From the NCBI GenBank assembly GCA_024277485.1, contig JAJRVA010000262.1, positions 1 to 34,095 on the forward strand: DNA of 34,095 bases. Reading direction: 5' to 3'. Position 1 is the stretch's first letter, and every line of letters starts with the position of its first letter. The stretch is from Deltaproteobacteria bacterium (GTDB lineage: Bacteria > Desulfobacterota > Desulfobulbia > Desulfobulbales > Desulfobulbaceae). The notes under the pieces are model-generated. The model had not been told where the DNA came from, did no database searches, and was given only the letters and a program-made list of their open reading frames with translations. The position numbers and the translations under genes were made by a program. Positions 1 to 7,316 of this stretch are shown in pieces.

Positions 1-2
1 AA

Positions 3-179
3 GACTGCTGGGTGCAGAAAAAATGCAACATCAAAAAAGACTGTCCGGCCTGGGAGTTTCAGGCAGGGCAGTTCTGCTGGTTTTTAAGTGGTACCCAGTG
101 CGAATGCGCGGCTGAAAAAGAGTGGAAAGACAAAATGGAGATCTGCCGTGAATGCGAGGTCCTCTCCTCCCTGATCTGA
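3..179 (+). CDS. Cys-rich two-CW domain protein, C-terminal part
   Basis: The gene is cut by the left edge of the window. The visible 58 codons end at TGA 177-179 and carry nine cysteines, in the pattern CW..KKC, CPAW, CW, CEC and CREC. Two Cys-Trp pairs (DCWVQKKC near the start, QFCWFLSG in the middle) define what I recall as the 'two-CW' domain, a small probable metal- or redox-binding module found mainly in anaerobic bacteria. The domain usually sits at the end of a longer protein, so an unseen N-terminal sensory or other domain is possible. Function is unknown. The 188 bases that follow, up to mnmA, show no gene and no convincing terminator. Confidence 0.6.
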   Translation, partial: DCWVQKKCNIKKDCPAWEFQAGQFCWFLSGTQCECAAEKEWKDKMEICRECEVLSSLI

Positions 180-367
180 CCCCCGCCGCTCTTGTATTTA
201 ATCCGTATCCACCCTGCTGTTTTCCCTTTTTTCCGGGTGCCCTCCCCCTGTCCTGATTATTCGCCACCATTCCTGCTCTTTGCATGGCAGATGTACTTCC
301 TGTTTACCCGTGGCACCTGTCATGGTAAATAATATACCTTCTATCAAAAAACCCGGCAGGTTATTTC

Positions 368-1417
368 ATGGGACAAGATAAAAAAGTCGGCGTTGCCATG
401 AGCGGTGGGGTCGACAGCTCAGTTACCGCTTGCATCCTGAAGCAAAACGGCTTTACCGTACACGGCTTTTTCATGCTCCTTCCCCTGCCCGGCATCAAAA
501 CTCATATCAAACGGGTTCAAAACGTTGCAGAGCATCTTGATATACCCCTCCATCTCGTTGAGATCGAAGATGACTTCCGTCGTATTGTCATGGATTATTT
601 TATCACAACATACCGGCAGGGACGCACGCCGAATCCCTGTGTCATCTGCAACAGGCGGATCAAATTCGGCGCTCTGCTGACAGAAATACAGGCAAGAGGC
701 ATGGACAAAATGGCAACCGGGCATTACGCCCGTATCGCCCGATCGGACCGTGGTACATATACGCTGAAGAGAGGCCGGGATCCTGAAAAAGACCAGTCCT
801 ATTTTCTCTGCCGCCTGTCTTCGGCGCAGCTGCAAAACCTGCTTCTGCCGCTGGGTGAGTTAACAAAAACAGAGGTGCATGGCCTGGCGGCAGAGATGAA
901 CCTGCACGGTATCCATGGACCGGAAAGTCAGGATATCTGTTTTCTGGCAGGTGAAACTGTTTCCGGTTTTTTTGATAAACAGGGCATCCGGGACCTGGCC
1001 GGTGAAATTGTAACCGTCGGTGGCCGGGTAATCGGTCACCACCGGGGGCTGTGGCATTACACCACGGGACAGCGACGCGGGCTGGGGCTGCCCGACACCA
1101 CGCCCTGGTATGTGAAACGCCTGGATGCACAGGACAACCGGCTCATTGTCTGTAAAAACGATGACCTGTTTACCAGCCAGATTGTTGTCAGGGATGTGCT
1201 CTGGAACGAACCGCCGCCTGCTTCGTGGCAAGGTTATGTGCAGATCCGGGGACGCCATCCCGCCTGCCAGGCCTCTGTTACCCGGACCGGGAAGCAGGGC
1301 GAGTGGACCATACTGTTTGATGAGCAGCAGAGGGCCGTTACTCCGGGACAGTTTGCTGTTTTTTACCTGGAAGATACTGTTGTGGGCAGCGGTGTTATTG
1401 CTGACCATCCCGCCTGA
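368..1417 (+). CDS. mnmA: tRNA-specific 2-thiouridylase MnmA
   Basis: MnmA makes 2-thiouridine at U34 of tRNA Lys, Glu and Gln, using ATP to adenylate the base and a persulfide as sulfur donor. The 349-residue product has the N-terminal PP-loop SGGVDSS (residues 12-18), the nucleophile motif TPNPC with Cys91 followed by CNRRIKF, and the second catalytic cysteine in SQDICFL (Cys191). The C-terminal beta-barrel region ends normally, and the length is close to the family norm of about 360. The start ATG is preceded by a modest GGCAGG ribosome site. The stop is followed directly by mtaB, so the two tRNA-thiolation genes form one unit. The sulfur would come from a relay of the TusA kind, and a tusA homologue is encoded at 28.9 kb. 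Confidence 0.96.
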   Translation: MGQDKKVGVAMSGGVDSSVTACILKQNGFTVHGFFMLLPLPGIKTHIKRVQNVAEHLDIPLHLVEIEDDFRRIVMDYFITTYRQGRTPNPCVICNRRIKFGALLTEIQARGMDKMATGHYARIARSDRGTYTLKRGRDPEKDQSYFLCRLSSAQLQNLLLPLGELTKTEVHGLAAEMNLHGIHGPESQDICFLAGETVSGFFDKQGIRDLAGEIVTVGGRVIGHHRGLWHYTTGQRRGLGLPDTTPWYVKRLDAQDNRLIVCKNDDLFTSQIVVRDVLWNEPPPASWQGYVQIRGRHPACQASVTRTGKQGEWTILFDEQQRAVTPGQFAVFYLEDTVVGSGVIADHPA

Positions 1418-1435
1418 GTGCAGGGAGAAAGGTGC

Positions 1436-2743
1436 GTGAAAAAAATTGCCGTTGCCACCCTGGGCTGCAAGGTCAACCAGTTCGAGTCAGCCTCCTTTCT
1501 TTCCTCTTTTCAGGAGGCGGGTTGTGAAATAGTTCCCTTTTCCAGCCGGGCTGATGTCTATGTCATCAACACCTGCGCCGTTACCGGTCGTGCCGGCCAG
1601 CAGTCGCGGCAGCTCGTCCGCCGGGCATTGAAAACCAATCCGGATGCCCGCCTCGTTGTCACCGGCTGCTACTCGCAGATGGATCCCCAGCAGATCCTGG
1701 GAATCACTGAAAACAGTCTCTGCATTGTCGGGAACGGCTACAAACACCTGCTGGTTGAGGCTGCCCTTGCGGAGAATTCGTGTGATCTGTCCCTGCTCAT
1801 GGGCAATGTCGGCCTGCGGCGCGAGATATCCCCCCTGCAGGCCCGCCGTTTCAGCGGCCGGACGCGCGCTTTTTTACGCATTCAGGATGGGTGCAACAAC
1901 TTCTGCTCCTACTGTATTGTCCCCTATACCCGCGGCCGGAGCCGCAGTGTGCCTGTCAGGGAGGTGCTGGACCAGGCTGCGGTGTTTGCCGGGGAAGGAT
2001 ACAGAGAGATCGTGATTACCGGCATCAATGTCGGCAAATACGGGGCCGACCTGGGCGAAGGTGAGACCATATACTCCCTTTTTTCCAGGCTTTGCCGTGA
2101 TTTTCCCGACATGCGTTTTCGTCTCAGTTCCATCGAGCCGACCGAGGTCAACGATACCCTGCTTGACCTGATGACCAGTCTGCCGAACTTTATGCCGCAC
2201 CTGCATATCCCGCTCCAGAGCGGTGACGACCGTATTCTCAGCAGCATGAACCGGCACTATTCTGCCGGGTACTTTACCGAGGTTGTCACCTTGATCCACG
2301 CCGCCCTGCCCCATGCCGCCATCGGCTGCGATATCCTGTGCGGTTTCCCCGGTGAAGACGAGACGGCCCACACCACCACGTTTGGCCTGATTGAAGAACT
2401 ACCTGTAACCTATCTCCATGTTTTCCCCTATTCAAAACGTTCCGGGACCGTGGCGGCATCCATGCGGGACCAGGTGGTCAAACAGGTCAAGGAGGAACGG
2501 GTCCGGGAGCTGCGCGACCTTGACCGAACAAAACGGGAACTCTTTTACGCTCGTTTTGTCGGCACCACGCAGCAGGTCCTGGTTGAACAGCGAAACAGAA
2601 AAAACAAACTCCTGCAGGGGTTTTCGGAAAACTACCTGCCTGTTCAGCTGGACGGACCGGCGAGCTTACGCGGAAAAGTTGTCCCCGTCAGAATTGACCG
2701 GATGGAAAACGGGGCGCTTTTCGGTATTGAAGAGAAGTCGTAA
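1436..2743 (+). CDS. mtaB: tRNA threonylcarbamoyladenosine methylthiotransferase MtaB
   Basis: This radical SAM methylthiotransferase adds a methylthio group to t6A37 of ANN-decoding tRNAs. The N-terminal UPF0004 domain supplies cluster-binding cysteines in TLGCKVNQ, NTCAV and TGCYSQ. The radical SAM motif is DGCNNFCSYC (CxxxCxxC), followed by IVPYTRGRSRS, and a TRAM-like C-terminal segment closes the protein. I chose GTG 1436 over an upstream in-frame GTG at 1418 because AGGGAGAAAGG (1422-1432) lies just before it and the resulting start MKKIAVATLGCKVNQ is typical of the family. This gives 435 residues. MtaB rather than MiaB or RimO is called from the TLGCKVNQFES opening. It sits 18 bases after mnmA. 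Confidence 0.92.
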   Translation: MKKIAVATLGCKVNQFESASFLSSFQEAGCEIVPFSSRADVYVINTCAVTGRAGQQSRQLVRRALKTNPDARLVVTGCYSQMDPQQILGITENSLCIVGNGYKHLLVEAALAENSCDLSLLMGNVGLRREISPLQARRFSGRTRAFLRIQDGCNNFCSYCIVPYTRGRSRSVPVREVLDQAAVFAGEGYREIVITGINVGKYGADLGEGETIYSLFSRLCRDFPDMRFRLSSIEPTEVNDTLLDLMTSLPNFMPHLHIPLQSGDDRILSSMNRHYSAGYFTEVVTLIHAALPHAAIGCDILCGFPGEDETAHTTTFGLIEELPVTYLHVFPYSKRSGTVAASMRDQVVKQVKEERVRELRDLDRTKRELFYARFVGTTQQVLVEQRNRKNKLLQGFSENYLPVQLDGPASLRGKVVPVRIDRMENGALFGIEEKS

Positions 2744-2823
2744 CTTGAGATAATTATGCGAAACAGGTAAACTGCAGGCTGGTTGACAACTCAACATACC
2801 AGCTTCACCCTTTTATCTGACCT

Positions 2824-4050
2824 ATGATCGGAGAAATAATTGCCATTGGCGATGAGCTGACATCCGGACGAATCGCCAACACGACAAGCGGCTTTGCCGC
2901 CAGCCAGCTCTTTGCCGCAGGCCATGAAATATTTGCCATGCATACCATCGGCGACACCCCCTCTCTCATCGGTGAAGCACTGGTACGGGCCATCAGCAGG
3001 GTCGATTTTGTCATTGTTACCGGCGGTCTTGGCGCCACCTCGGACGACCTGACCAATGAGGCTGTCGCAGAGGCGCTCAACAGGCCACCCACCCTGTATC
3101 GGGAAATCCTGAAACAGGTTCAGCACTATACACAGGGCTGTGCCAGTGATACCGAGATGCTCCAGAAATTGGCCTGGCTGCCGGAAGGGGCCGAGGTCCT
3201 GAGTGCCCAGTCGCGGATGGCCGGGTATCTCCTGGTCTATGACAGCACGCCGATTTTCTTCCTGCCCGGGGTGCCGGGACAGATGAAGCAGCTCTTTGTC
3301 GAGCATGTTCTTCCCTGCCTGGCAGGCTGGACGCAGGACCCCCGTAACCAGGTCCGCCAGCGTATTTACAGGACCTTTGGTGCTTCTGAAAATACTCTCA
3401 ACAGGCTGCTGCAGCCCCTGGAAAAGACAGATCATGTAACCATAGGCTATTATCCCGTCGGGACGGAGGTTCATGTCAGCCTGACAGTTTCCGGCCGGAG
3501 CAGGGATGAATCCGAAGGCCTCTTTTCCAGGACGGATGACGTCATTGTACAGACACTTGGAGACACGCTCTACGGGATTGATCATGACACCATGGCCTCT
3601 GTTGTCGGCCGCCTGCTGCAGCAGAACGGTCTGACGGTCAGTGTCGCCGAATCCTGCACTGGGGGCCTGCTTGGCAGTAAAATGACCGAGGTGCCCGGAA
3701 GCTCCGCGTGGTTTGTCGGTGGAGTGATCGCCTACAGTAATGCAGTGAAAGAACACATCCTTGGGGTGGACAACAGCCTGCTTTCCGAATATGGTGCTGT
3801 CAGTACACCGGTTGCCGCAGCAATGGCCAGGGGCGTCGCCGTCAAAACAGGTTCACACGCAGGTGTATCCGTTACCGGCATCGCCGGCCCCACGGGAGGA
3901 ACAGAGGCCAAACCCGTCGGCACGGTACACATGGCATTCTTTGCCCGCAACCAGACAACAGAACACCAGTATCATTTTTCCGGCACCAGGAAGGAGATAC
4001 AGGAAAGAGCAGCCCACACCGCTCTCAATCTCATACGACGTGTATTGTGA
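2824..4050 (+). CDS. cinA: CinA: competence/damage-inducible protein, NMN deamidase type
   Basis: The 408-residue protein has two domains: an N-terminal molybdopterin-binding-like (MoCF/COG1058) domain (about 1-170, opening EIIAIGDELTSGR) and a C-terminal CinA domain (about 250-405) with VAESCTGGLLGS and VTGIAGPTGGTEAKPVGTV. The C-terminal domain hydrolyses nicotinamide mononucleotide in pyridine nucleotide salvage, and the N-terminal domain has been linked to ADP-ribose hydrolysis. The ribosome site before ATG 2824 is weak, but the sequence MIGEIIAIGDEL fits the family start and no better start is visible. It is followed 18 bases later by recA, the widespread cinA-recA pairing. The 80 bases before it hold only an imperfect inverted repeat (CTGGTTGA/TCAA..CCAG). 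Confidence 0.93.
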   Translation: MIGEIIAIGDELTSGRIANTTSGFAASQLFAAGHEIFAMHTIGDTPSLIGEALVRAISRVDFVIVTGGLGATSDDLTNEAVAEALNRPPTLYREILKQVQHYTQGCASDTEMLQKLAWLPEGAEVLSAQSRMAGYLLVYDSTPIFFLPGVPGQMKQLFVEHVLPCLAGWTQDPRNQVRQRIYRTFGASENTLNRLLQPLEKTDHVTIGYYPVGTEVHVSLTVSGRSRDESEGLFSRTDDVIVQTLGDTLYGIDHDTMASVVGRLLQQNGLTVSVAESCTGGLLGSKMTEVPGSSAWFVGGVIAYSNAVKEHILGVDNSLLSEYGAVSTPVAAAMARGVAVKTGSHAGVSVTGIAGPTGGTEAKPVGTVHMAFFARNQTTEHQYHFSGTRKEIQERAAHTALNLIRRVL

Positions 4051-4068
4051 AACTGAAAGGAGAACACA

Positions 4069-5124
4069 ATGGCAGGAGCGACCAACTCTCATCAGGCCGG
4101 CAGAATCAAAAGCGTTGACAATGCCATCACCCAGATTCAGCGACAGTTCGGCAAAGGAGCAATCATGCGCCTTGGCTCGGAAGAGCGGGAAAACATCCCT
4201 GTTATTCCCACCGGAGCCCTGAGCATTGATATTGCCCTCGGTGTCGGCGGACTGCCGCGCGGCCGGGTTACGGAGATCTACGGCCCGGAATCGTCCGGCA
4301 AGACCACCCTTGCCCTCCACGTGATTGCCGAGGCACAGCGCAGAGGCGGCACGGCTGCCTTTATTGACGCCGAGCACGCTCTTGATACGGCCTACGCGGA
4401 CCGGCTCGGTGTCGACACCGACAACCTGCTGATTTCCCAGCCTGATTTTGGAGAACAGGCCCTCGAGATAACAGAAATCCTCATGCGCAGCGGCGGGGTC
4501 GATATCATTGTCATCGATTCCGTTGCCGCCCTGGTTCCCCGGGCCGAGATTGACGGCAATGTAGGGGACCACCACGTCGGTCTGCAGGCCAGGCTCATGT
4601 CCCATGCCATGCGCAAGTTCACCGGTGTTCTGAAACGTACCAACACGGTTCTCGTTTTTATCAACCAGATCCGCATGAAAATCGGGGTCATGTTCGGCAA
4701 CCCGGAAACAACGACCGGCGGCAACGCGCTCAAGTTTTACAGTTCCATCAGGCTCGATATCCGCAGAATGACCCAGATCAAGGACGGGCAGGAGGTCATC
4801 GGTAACAGGACCAAGGTCAAGGTGGTGAAAAACAAGGTGGCCCCGCCCTTCAAGACAGCCGAGTTTGATATTATTTACGGCGAGGGAATCTCAAAAACAG
4901 GCGATCTGCTGGATCTTGGCGTGCAGCTGGAAATCGTTGATAAAAGCGGCGCCTGGTACGCCTACCAGGATGAACGTATCGGCCAGGGCCGGGAAAACGC
5001 AAAGGCCTTTCTCAAGGAACACCCGGAAATACGTGCTGATATCGACAACAAGGTCCGCCTGGCCTACGGTTTGCCCTCAAGTGAAGCTGAACAGGTGCAG
5101 GGGGAGGACCAGAAAACAGGCTGA
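4069..5124 (+). CDS. recA: Recombinase RecA
   Basis: RecA forms the ATP-dependent strand-exchange filament for homologous recombination and triggers LexA self-cleavage. The 351-residue product shows Walker [10 protein letters not shown] (residues 72-80), Walker B around [15 protein letters not shown], the L1/L2 loop region with [20 protein letters not shown], and an acidic, Gln-rich tail. The start has a good AAAGGAGAA site seven bases upstream. It is co-oriented with cinA and its transcript should end at the perfect hairpin at 5205-5241. I saw no convincing LexA box immediately upstream; regulation may act from before cinA. Confidence 0.98.
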   Translation: MAGATNSHQAGRIKSVDNAITQIQRQFGKGAIMRLGSEERENIPVIPTGALSIDIALGVGGLPRGRVTEIYGPESSGKTTLALHVIAEAQRRGGTAAFIDAEHALDTAYADRLGVDTDNLLISQPDFGEQALEITEILMRSGGVDIIVIDSVAALVPRAEIDGNVGDHHVGLQARLMSHAMRKFTGVLKRTNTVLVFINQIRMKIGVMFGNPETTTGGNALKFYSSIRLDIRRMTQIKDGQEVIGNRTKVKVVKNKVAPPFKTAEFDIIYGEGISKTGDLLDLGVQLEIVDKSGAWYAYQDERIGQGRENAKAFLKEHPEIRADIDNKVRLAYGLPSSEAEQVQGEDQKTG

Positions 5125-5204
5125 CGTTCCCTCCTCCATCCAGGTACACATCATTTCAGTAGAATCCGGTCTCAAAAGAACCCGGTTTCAACGACAGAAT
5201 GAAA

Positions 5205-5245
5205 AAAATTCCGGCACCCACACCAGGACTGCCGGAATTTTCATT
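5205..5245 (+). terminator. Rho-independent terminator after recA
   Basis: A perfect 12-bp stem, AAAATTCCGGCA (5205-5216) against TGCCGGAATTTT (5230-5241), encloses a 13-base loop and runs into a T-rich stretch. The matching A-tract on the left means it could also act on the opposite strand, but no reverse gene lies nearby. The remaining 230-base gap before folA shows no gene. Confidence 0.88.
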
Positions 5246-5353
5246 TTCATTGCTTTTTCCACCAGCCATTTTTTATATCATTACTTGTGAAGCAGGGGCA
5301 GAGCGACTACACTTTCCCCAAACAGTCAGTCAGTTTACGACATCATACTCCTT

Positions 5354-5833
5354 ATGGAAATTATCCTCATTGCCGCCATGGCCGCTAACCGGGTCATCGG
5401 CCGGAACAATACCATTCCCTGGCATATCCCGGGAGAACAGAAACGTTTTCGGGAAATAACCTGGGGCCATCCTCTGATCATGGGACGCAGGACCCATGAG
5501 TCGATTGGCAGGCCATTGCCCGGAAGGCGCAACATCGTTGTCACCCGGAACAGAGATTATGTGTCGCCGGGCTGTGAAATAGTACACTCGCTTGAGGAGG
5601 CATATGCACTGTGCCGGCACGAAAAGCGTGTGTTCAATATCGGCGGGGAACAGCTTTACCGTCAGGGCCTCGCTCATGCCGATACCTTGCTGCTCACGGT
5701 ACTGCAGGATCCCGTGGATGGTGACGCCTGTTTTCCTGATTTCTCCGGAGAAGGATTTATCCTGGTTGCTGAAGAGCAGGTCCTTGCCATGCCCCCCTAC
5801 TCTGTGCAGACGTATCAACGCAGAAAAAACTGA
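5354..5833 (+). CDS. folA: Dihydrofolate reductase
   Basis: It reduces dihydrofolate to tetrahydrofolate with NADPH. The 159-residue product is the normal size for a chromosomal type I enzyme. Visible motifs are the N-terminal IAAMAANRVIG, the substrate loop NTIPWHIPGEQKRF (Glu28 taking the place of the catalytic acid, Asp27 in E. coli), the NADPH-binding MGRRTHESIGRPLPGR, and NIGGEQLY. An acidic Glu at this position is common in Gram-positive and other enzymes, so activity is expected. No thymidylate synthase gene is adjacent. A folate partner, 5-formyltetrahydrofolate cyclo-ligase, lies far away at 30.9 kb. Confidence 0.95.
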   Translation: MEIILIAAMAANRVIGRNNTIPWHIPGEQKRFREITWGHPLIMGRRTHESIGRPLPGRRNIVVTRNRDYVSPGCEIVHSLEEAYALCRHEKRVFNIGGEQLYRQGLAHADTLLLTVLQDPVDGDACFPDFSGEGFILVAEEQVLAMPPYSVQTYQRRKN

Positions 5834-5870
5834 TGTTTTCCCTCATAATCAGGAACTTTTCTCATTGTTC

Positions 5871-5900
5871 TTGACTTGTCAGCATCTTTTGAAATATAAT
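5871..5900 (+). promoter_or_regulatory. Sigma-70-type promoter of the selenopeptide gene
   Basis: TTGACT (5871-5876) and TATAAT (5895-5900) are separated by 18 bases in an AT-rich island between folA and the selenopeptide gene. A second TATAAT follows directly at 5901-5906. Together with the terminator after the gene, this makes the selenopeptide a separately transcribed unit with a strong promoter. Confidence 0.7.
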
Positions 5901-5968
5901 TATAATATTGATAAGTTTAATAGTATTTGTTTTACCGATACATACCCAACCGCTCCAAAATTCAAAAC

Positions 5969-5974
5969 AGGAGG
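5969..5974 (+). promoter_or_regulatory. Strong ribosome binding site of the selenopeptide gene
   Basis: A perfect AGGAGG ends five bases before ATG 5980. It fixes the start and indicates efficient translation, which supports this being a real gene rather than a chance open frame. Confidence 0.85.
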
Positions 5975-5979
5975 AACGT

Positions 5980-6309
5980 ATGGACAGTAAGGATCTGAAA
6001 AAACTCTTGGCCGGGCTGGGTGTTGCAGCCCTGGTCAGTGCCGGTGGAACACTGCCTGCAGCGCATGCTGCCGGCGGCAGCGGCTGAGGCAAAGCCAAGG
6101 ACAGCGCAGTTGGCGCTGCTCAGGACAAGGCTCAAGGTGCAGCAGAGGAAGTTACTGACGAGGCAAAGAAAAAGGCCGGCGAAGCAGTAGAGGCCGTTGG
6201 CGACGAGGCAAAGAAAAAAGCCGATGAGGCGGTCGAAGCGGTAAAAGATAAGGCGGGTGAAATGATGGAAAAGCCTGCCGCGCCCAGTGGCTGAAGCGGC
6301 TCCAAGTAA
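5980..6309 (+). CDS. sbtA: Selenocysteine-containing SbtA-like precursor peptide (two in-frame UGA)
   Basis: Read with TGA 6085-6087 and TGA 6292-6294 as selenocysteine, this is a 109-residue peptide ending at TAA 6307. Residues 1-31 form a leader (MDSKDLKKLLAGLGVAALVS then a Pro/Ala/His stretch). GGSGUGKAK holds Sec36. Residues 39-97 are a charged Ala/Lys/Glu helix with two 15-residue repeats, and the tail PSGUSGSK holds Sec105. Each UGA is followed by a perfect hairpin at the bacterial SECIS distance. The KDLKKLLAGLGVAALVS leader and Gly/Ser-U-Gly core resemble what I recall as the SbtA family, precursors thought to be modified by a radical SAM maturase (SbtM); no maturase is in this window. 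Ordinary gene calling would stop at residue 35 and probably discard the gene, or annotate the open reverse strand. Sec coding is strongly supported; the family name is less certain. Confidence 0.85.
6085..6118 (+). promoter_or_regulatory. Bacterial SECIS element for first UGA (Sec36)
   Basis: Downstream of UGA 6085-6087, CAGCGC (6102-6107) pairs perfectly with GCGCTG (6113-6118) around a 5-base loop AGUUG. The loop GU begins 22 bases after the UGA, inside the 16-37 base window known for bacterial SECIS elements, and a G and U at the apex is the usual SelB determinant. Beyond a one-base mismatch the stem can gain two more pairs. Confidence 0.8.
6157..6246 (+). repeat. Tandem 45-base repeat encoding a 15-residue helical unit
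   Basis: Two direct copies, 6157-6201 and 6202-6246, encode DEAKKKAGEAVEAVG and DEAKKKADEAVEAVK. The surrounding sequence continues the same Ala/Lys/Glu bias in a weaker form. The pattern resembles the amphipathic repeats of LEA-like proteins. It spaces the two selenocysteines apart. Confidence 0.85.
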
Positions 6310-6326
6310 GCGTGCGGTCTGCACGC
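6292..6326 (+). promoter_or_regulatory. Bacterial SECIS element for second UGA (Sec105), overlapping the gene end
   Basis: After UGA 6292-6294, GCGTGC (6310-6315) pairs perfectly with GCACGC (6321-6326) around loop GGUCU. The first loop G is 22 bases after the UGA, the same spacing as the key G of the first element. The UGC-GGUCU-GCA apex closely resembles the E. coli fdhF SECIS apex (UGC-AGGUCU-GCA, from memory). The hairpin starts immediately after the TAA stop, so it lies in the 3' untranslated region. Confidence 0.82.
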
Positions 6327-6342
6327 CTGAAACGGTTTCATG

Positions 6343-6379
6343 AAAACCGGTTGCCCGATGACTGGCAACCGGTTTTTTT
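6343..6379 (+). terminator. Rho-independent terminator of the selenopeptide gene
   Basis: AAAACCGGTTGCC (6343-6355) pairs with GGCAACCGGTTTT (6364-6376) around an 8-base loop, followed by a run of T to 6379. A smaller hairpin, TGAAAC-G-GTTTCA (6328-6340), precedes it. Confidence 0.92.
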
Positions 6380-6490
6380 ATGTACTCTTCCTTTTCCTTT
6401 TTCCCAATAGAACCCTTGCAATAAACCCTTCCCAACCGTATGCTTTCAGCAGGGTGCCCTGTTGATTGCCCCTTGCACCGGTTAAAAAGT

Positions 6491-7216
6491 ATGCGCCGTT
6501 TTTTTGTCAGCCAGAAATCACTCTCCAAGGACACAGCCCTTCTCTCGGAAGCGGAATCGCATCATATTGCCTCTGTTCTCCGTATGCAGCCCGGCGACCC
6601 GGTTGAACTCTTTGACGGATCAGGCGCCATTTACCATGGAGAACTGCAGCGCGTATCGCGTGATCAGGTTGCCGTGCGGCTTCTCTCCCGAAAAAAAGAA
6701 TACTCCCTGCCTGCCAGACCACTTTCTCTTTTCCAGGGCCTTCTGAAGGGGAAAAAAATGGATTTTCTGGTCCAGAAGGCGACAGAACTTGGTGTTCACT
6801 CCCTGCAGCCGGTCAGAACCCGTTACAGCGAGAACCATGCCAACCCTGAACGGCAGCGGCAGCGGTGGCATCGTATTATGGTGGCGGCCTGCAAGCAGTG
6901 CAAACGATCCACGCCCCTGGATATCCGTCCACCTGTTGCCCTGGACCAGATCGATGTGTCACGCTTTGCAACGCACCTGATGCTGTGGGAGGGAGAAATT
7001 GAAACATCCCTTGATGGATCCCTGCTCCGGGAAGAGGGACCTGTCAGCCTTCTGCTTGGTCCTGAAGGCGGTTTTCACCCGGAAGAGGTTGCATGGGCCG
7101 GAAAAATGGGTTTTCAGAGTACATCTCTCGGCCGGCTCACATTGCGTGCTGAAACCGCGTCCCTTGCCGCCATGACCATTGTCCAGTTCCTCCTTGGTGA
7201 ACTTTCCCGGCCCTGA
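6491..7216 (+). CDS. rsmE: 16S rRNA (uracil1498-N3)-methyltransferase RsmE
   Basis: RsmE methylates U1498 of 16S rRNA with S-adenosylmethionine. It has an N-terminal PUA-like domain (about 1-70) and a C-terminal SPOUT knot domain. The knot motifs are LLLGPEGGFHPEEV and SLGRLTLRAETASLAA, which are diagnostic. I chose ATG 6491 because it gives MRRFFVSQ, the typical opening; an in-frame ATG at 6440 would add 17 residues with no family support. This yields 241 residues, the normal length. The gene follows the selenopeptide terminator, so it needs its own promoter, which I could not place. Confidence 0.93.
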   Translation: MRRFFVSQKSLSKDTALLSEAESHHIASVLRMQPGDPVELFDGSGAIYHGELQRVSRDQVAVRLLSRKKEYSLPARPLSLFQGLLKGKKMDFLVQKATELGVHSLQPVRTRYSENHANPERQRQRWHRIMVAACKQCKRSTPLDIRPPVALDQIDVSRFATHLMLWEGEIETSLDGSLLREEGPVSLLLGPEGGFHPEEVAWAGKMGFQSTSLGRLTLRAETASLAAMTIVQFLLGELSRP

Positions 7217-7316
7217 AAGGGTTGCAAGAAGGGCTGTTCCGGCTATTCATCTTTTGTAATCCCCTCCGTTCCATGATACAGTAAAGACGCAAAACACATG
7301 GACCGCAGGAGAGGGA

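Noticed and set aside
2783..2808. TTGACA and an inverted repeat before cinA as a promoter or LexA-type operator
   Set aside because: No -10 lies at a proper distance and the repeat is imperfect and does not match a LexA box I know.
5962..6534. A 190-codon open frame on the reverse strand across the selenopeptide gene
   Set aside because: It has no ribosome site, runs backwards through the terminator, both SECIS-like hairpins and the promoter, and its openness follows from the repetitive Ala/Lys/Glu codons on the forward strand.
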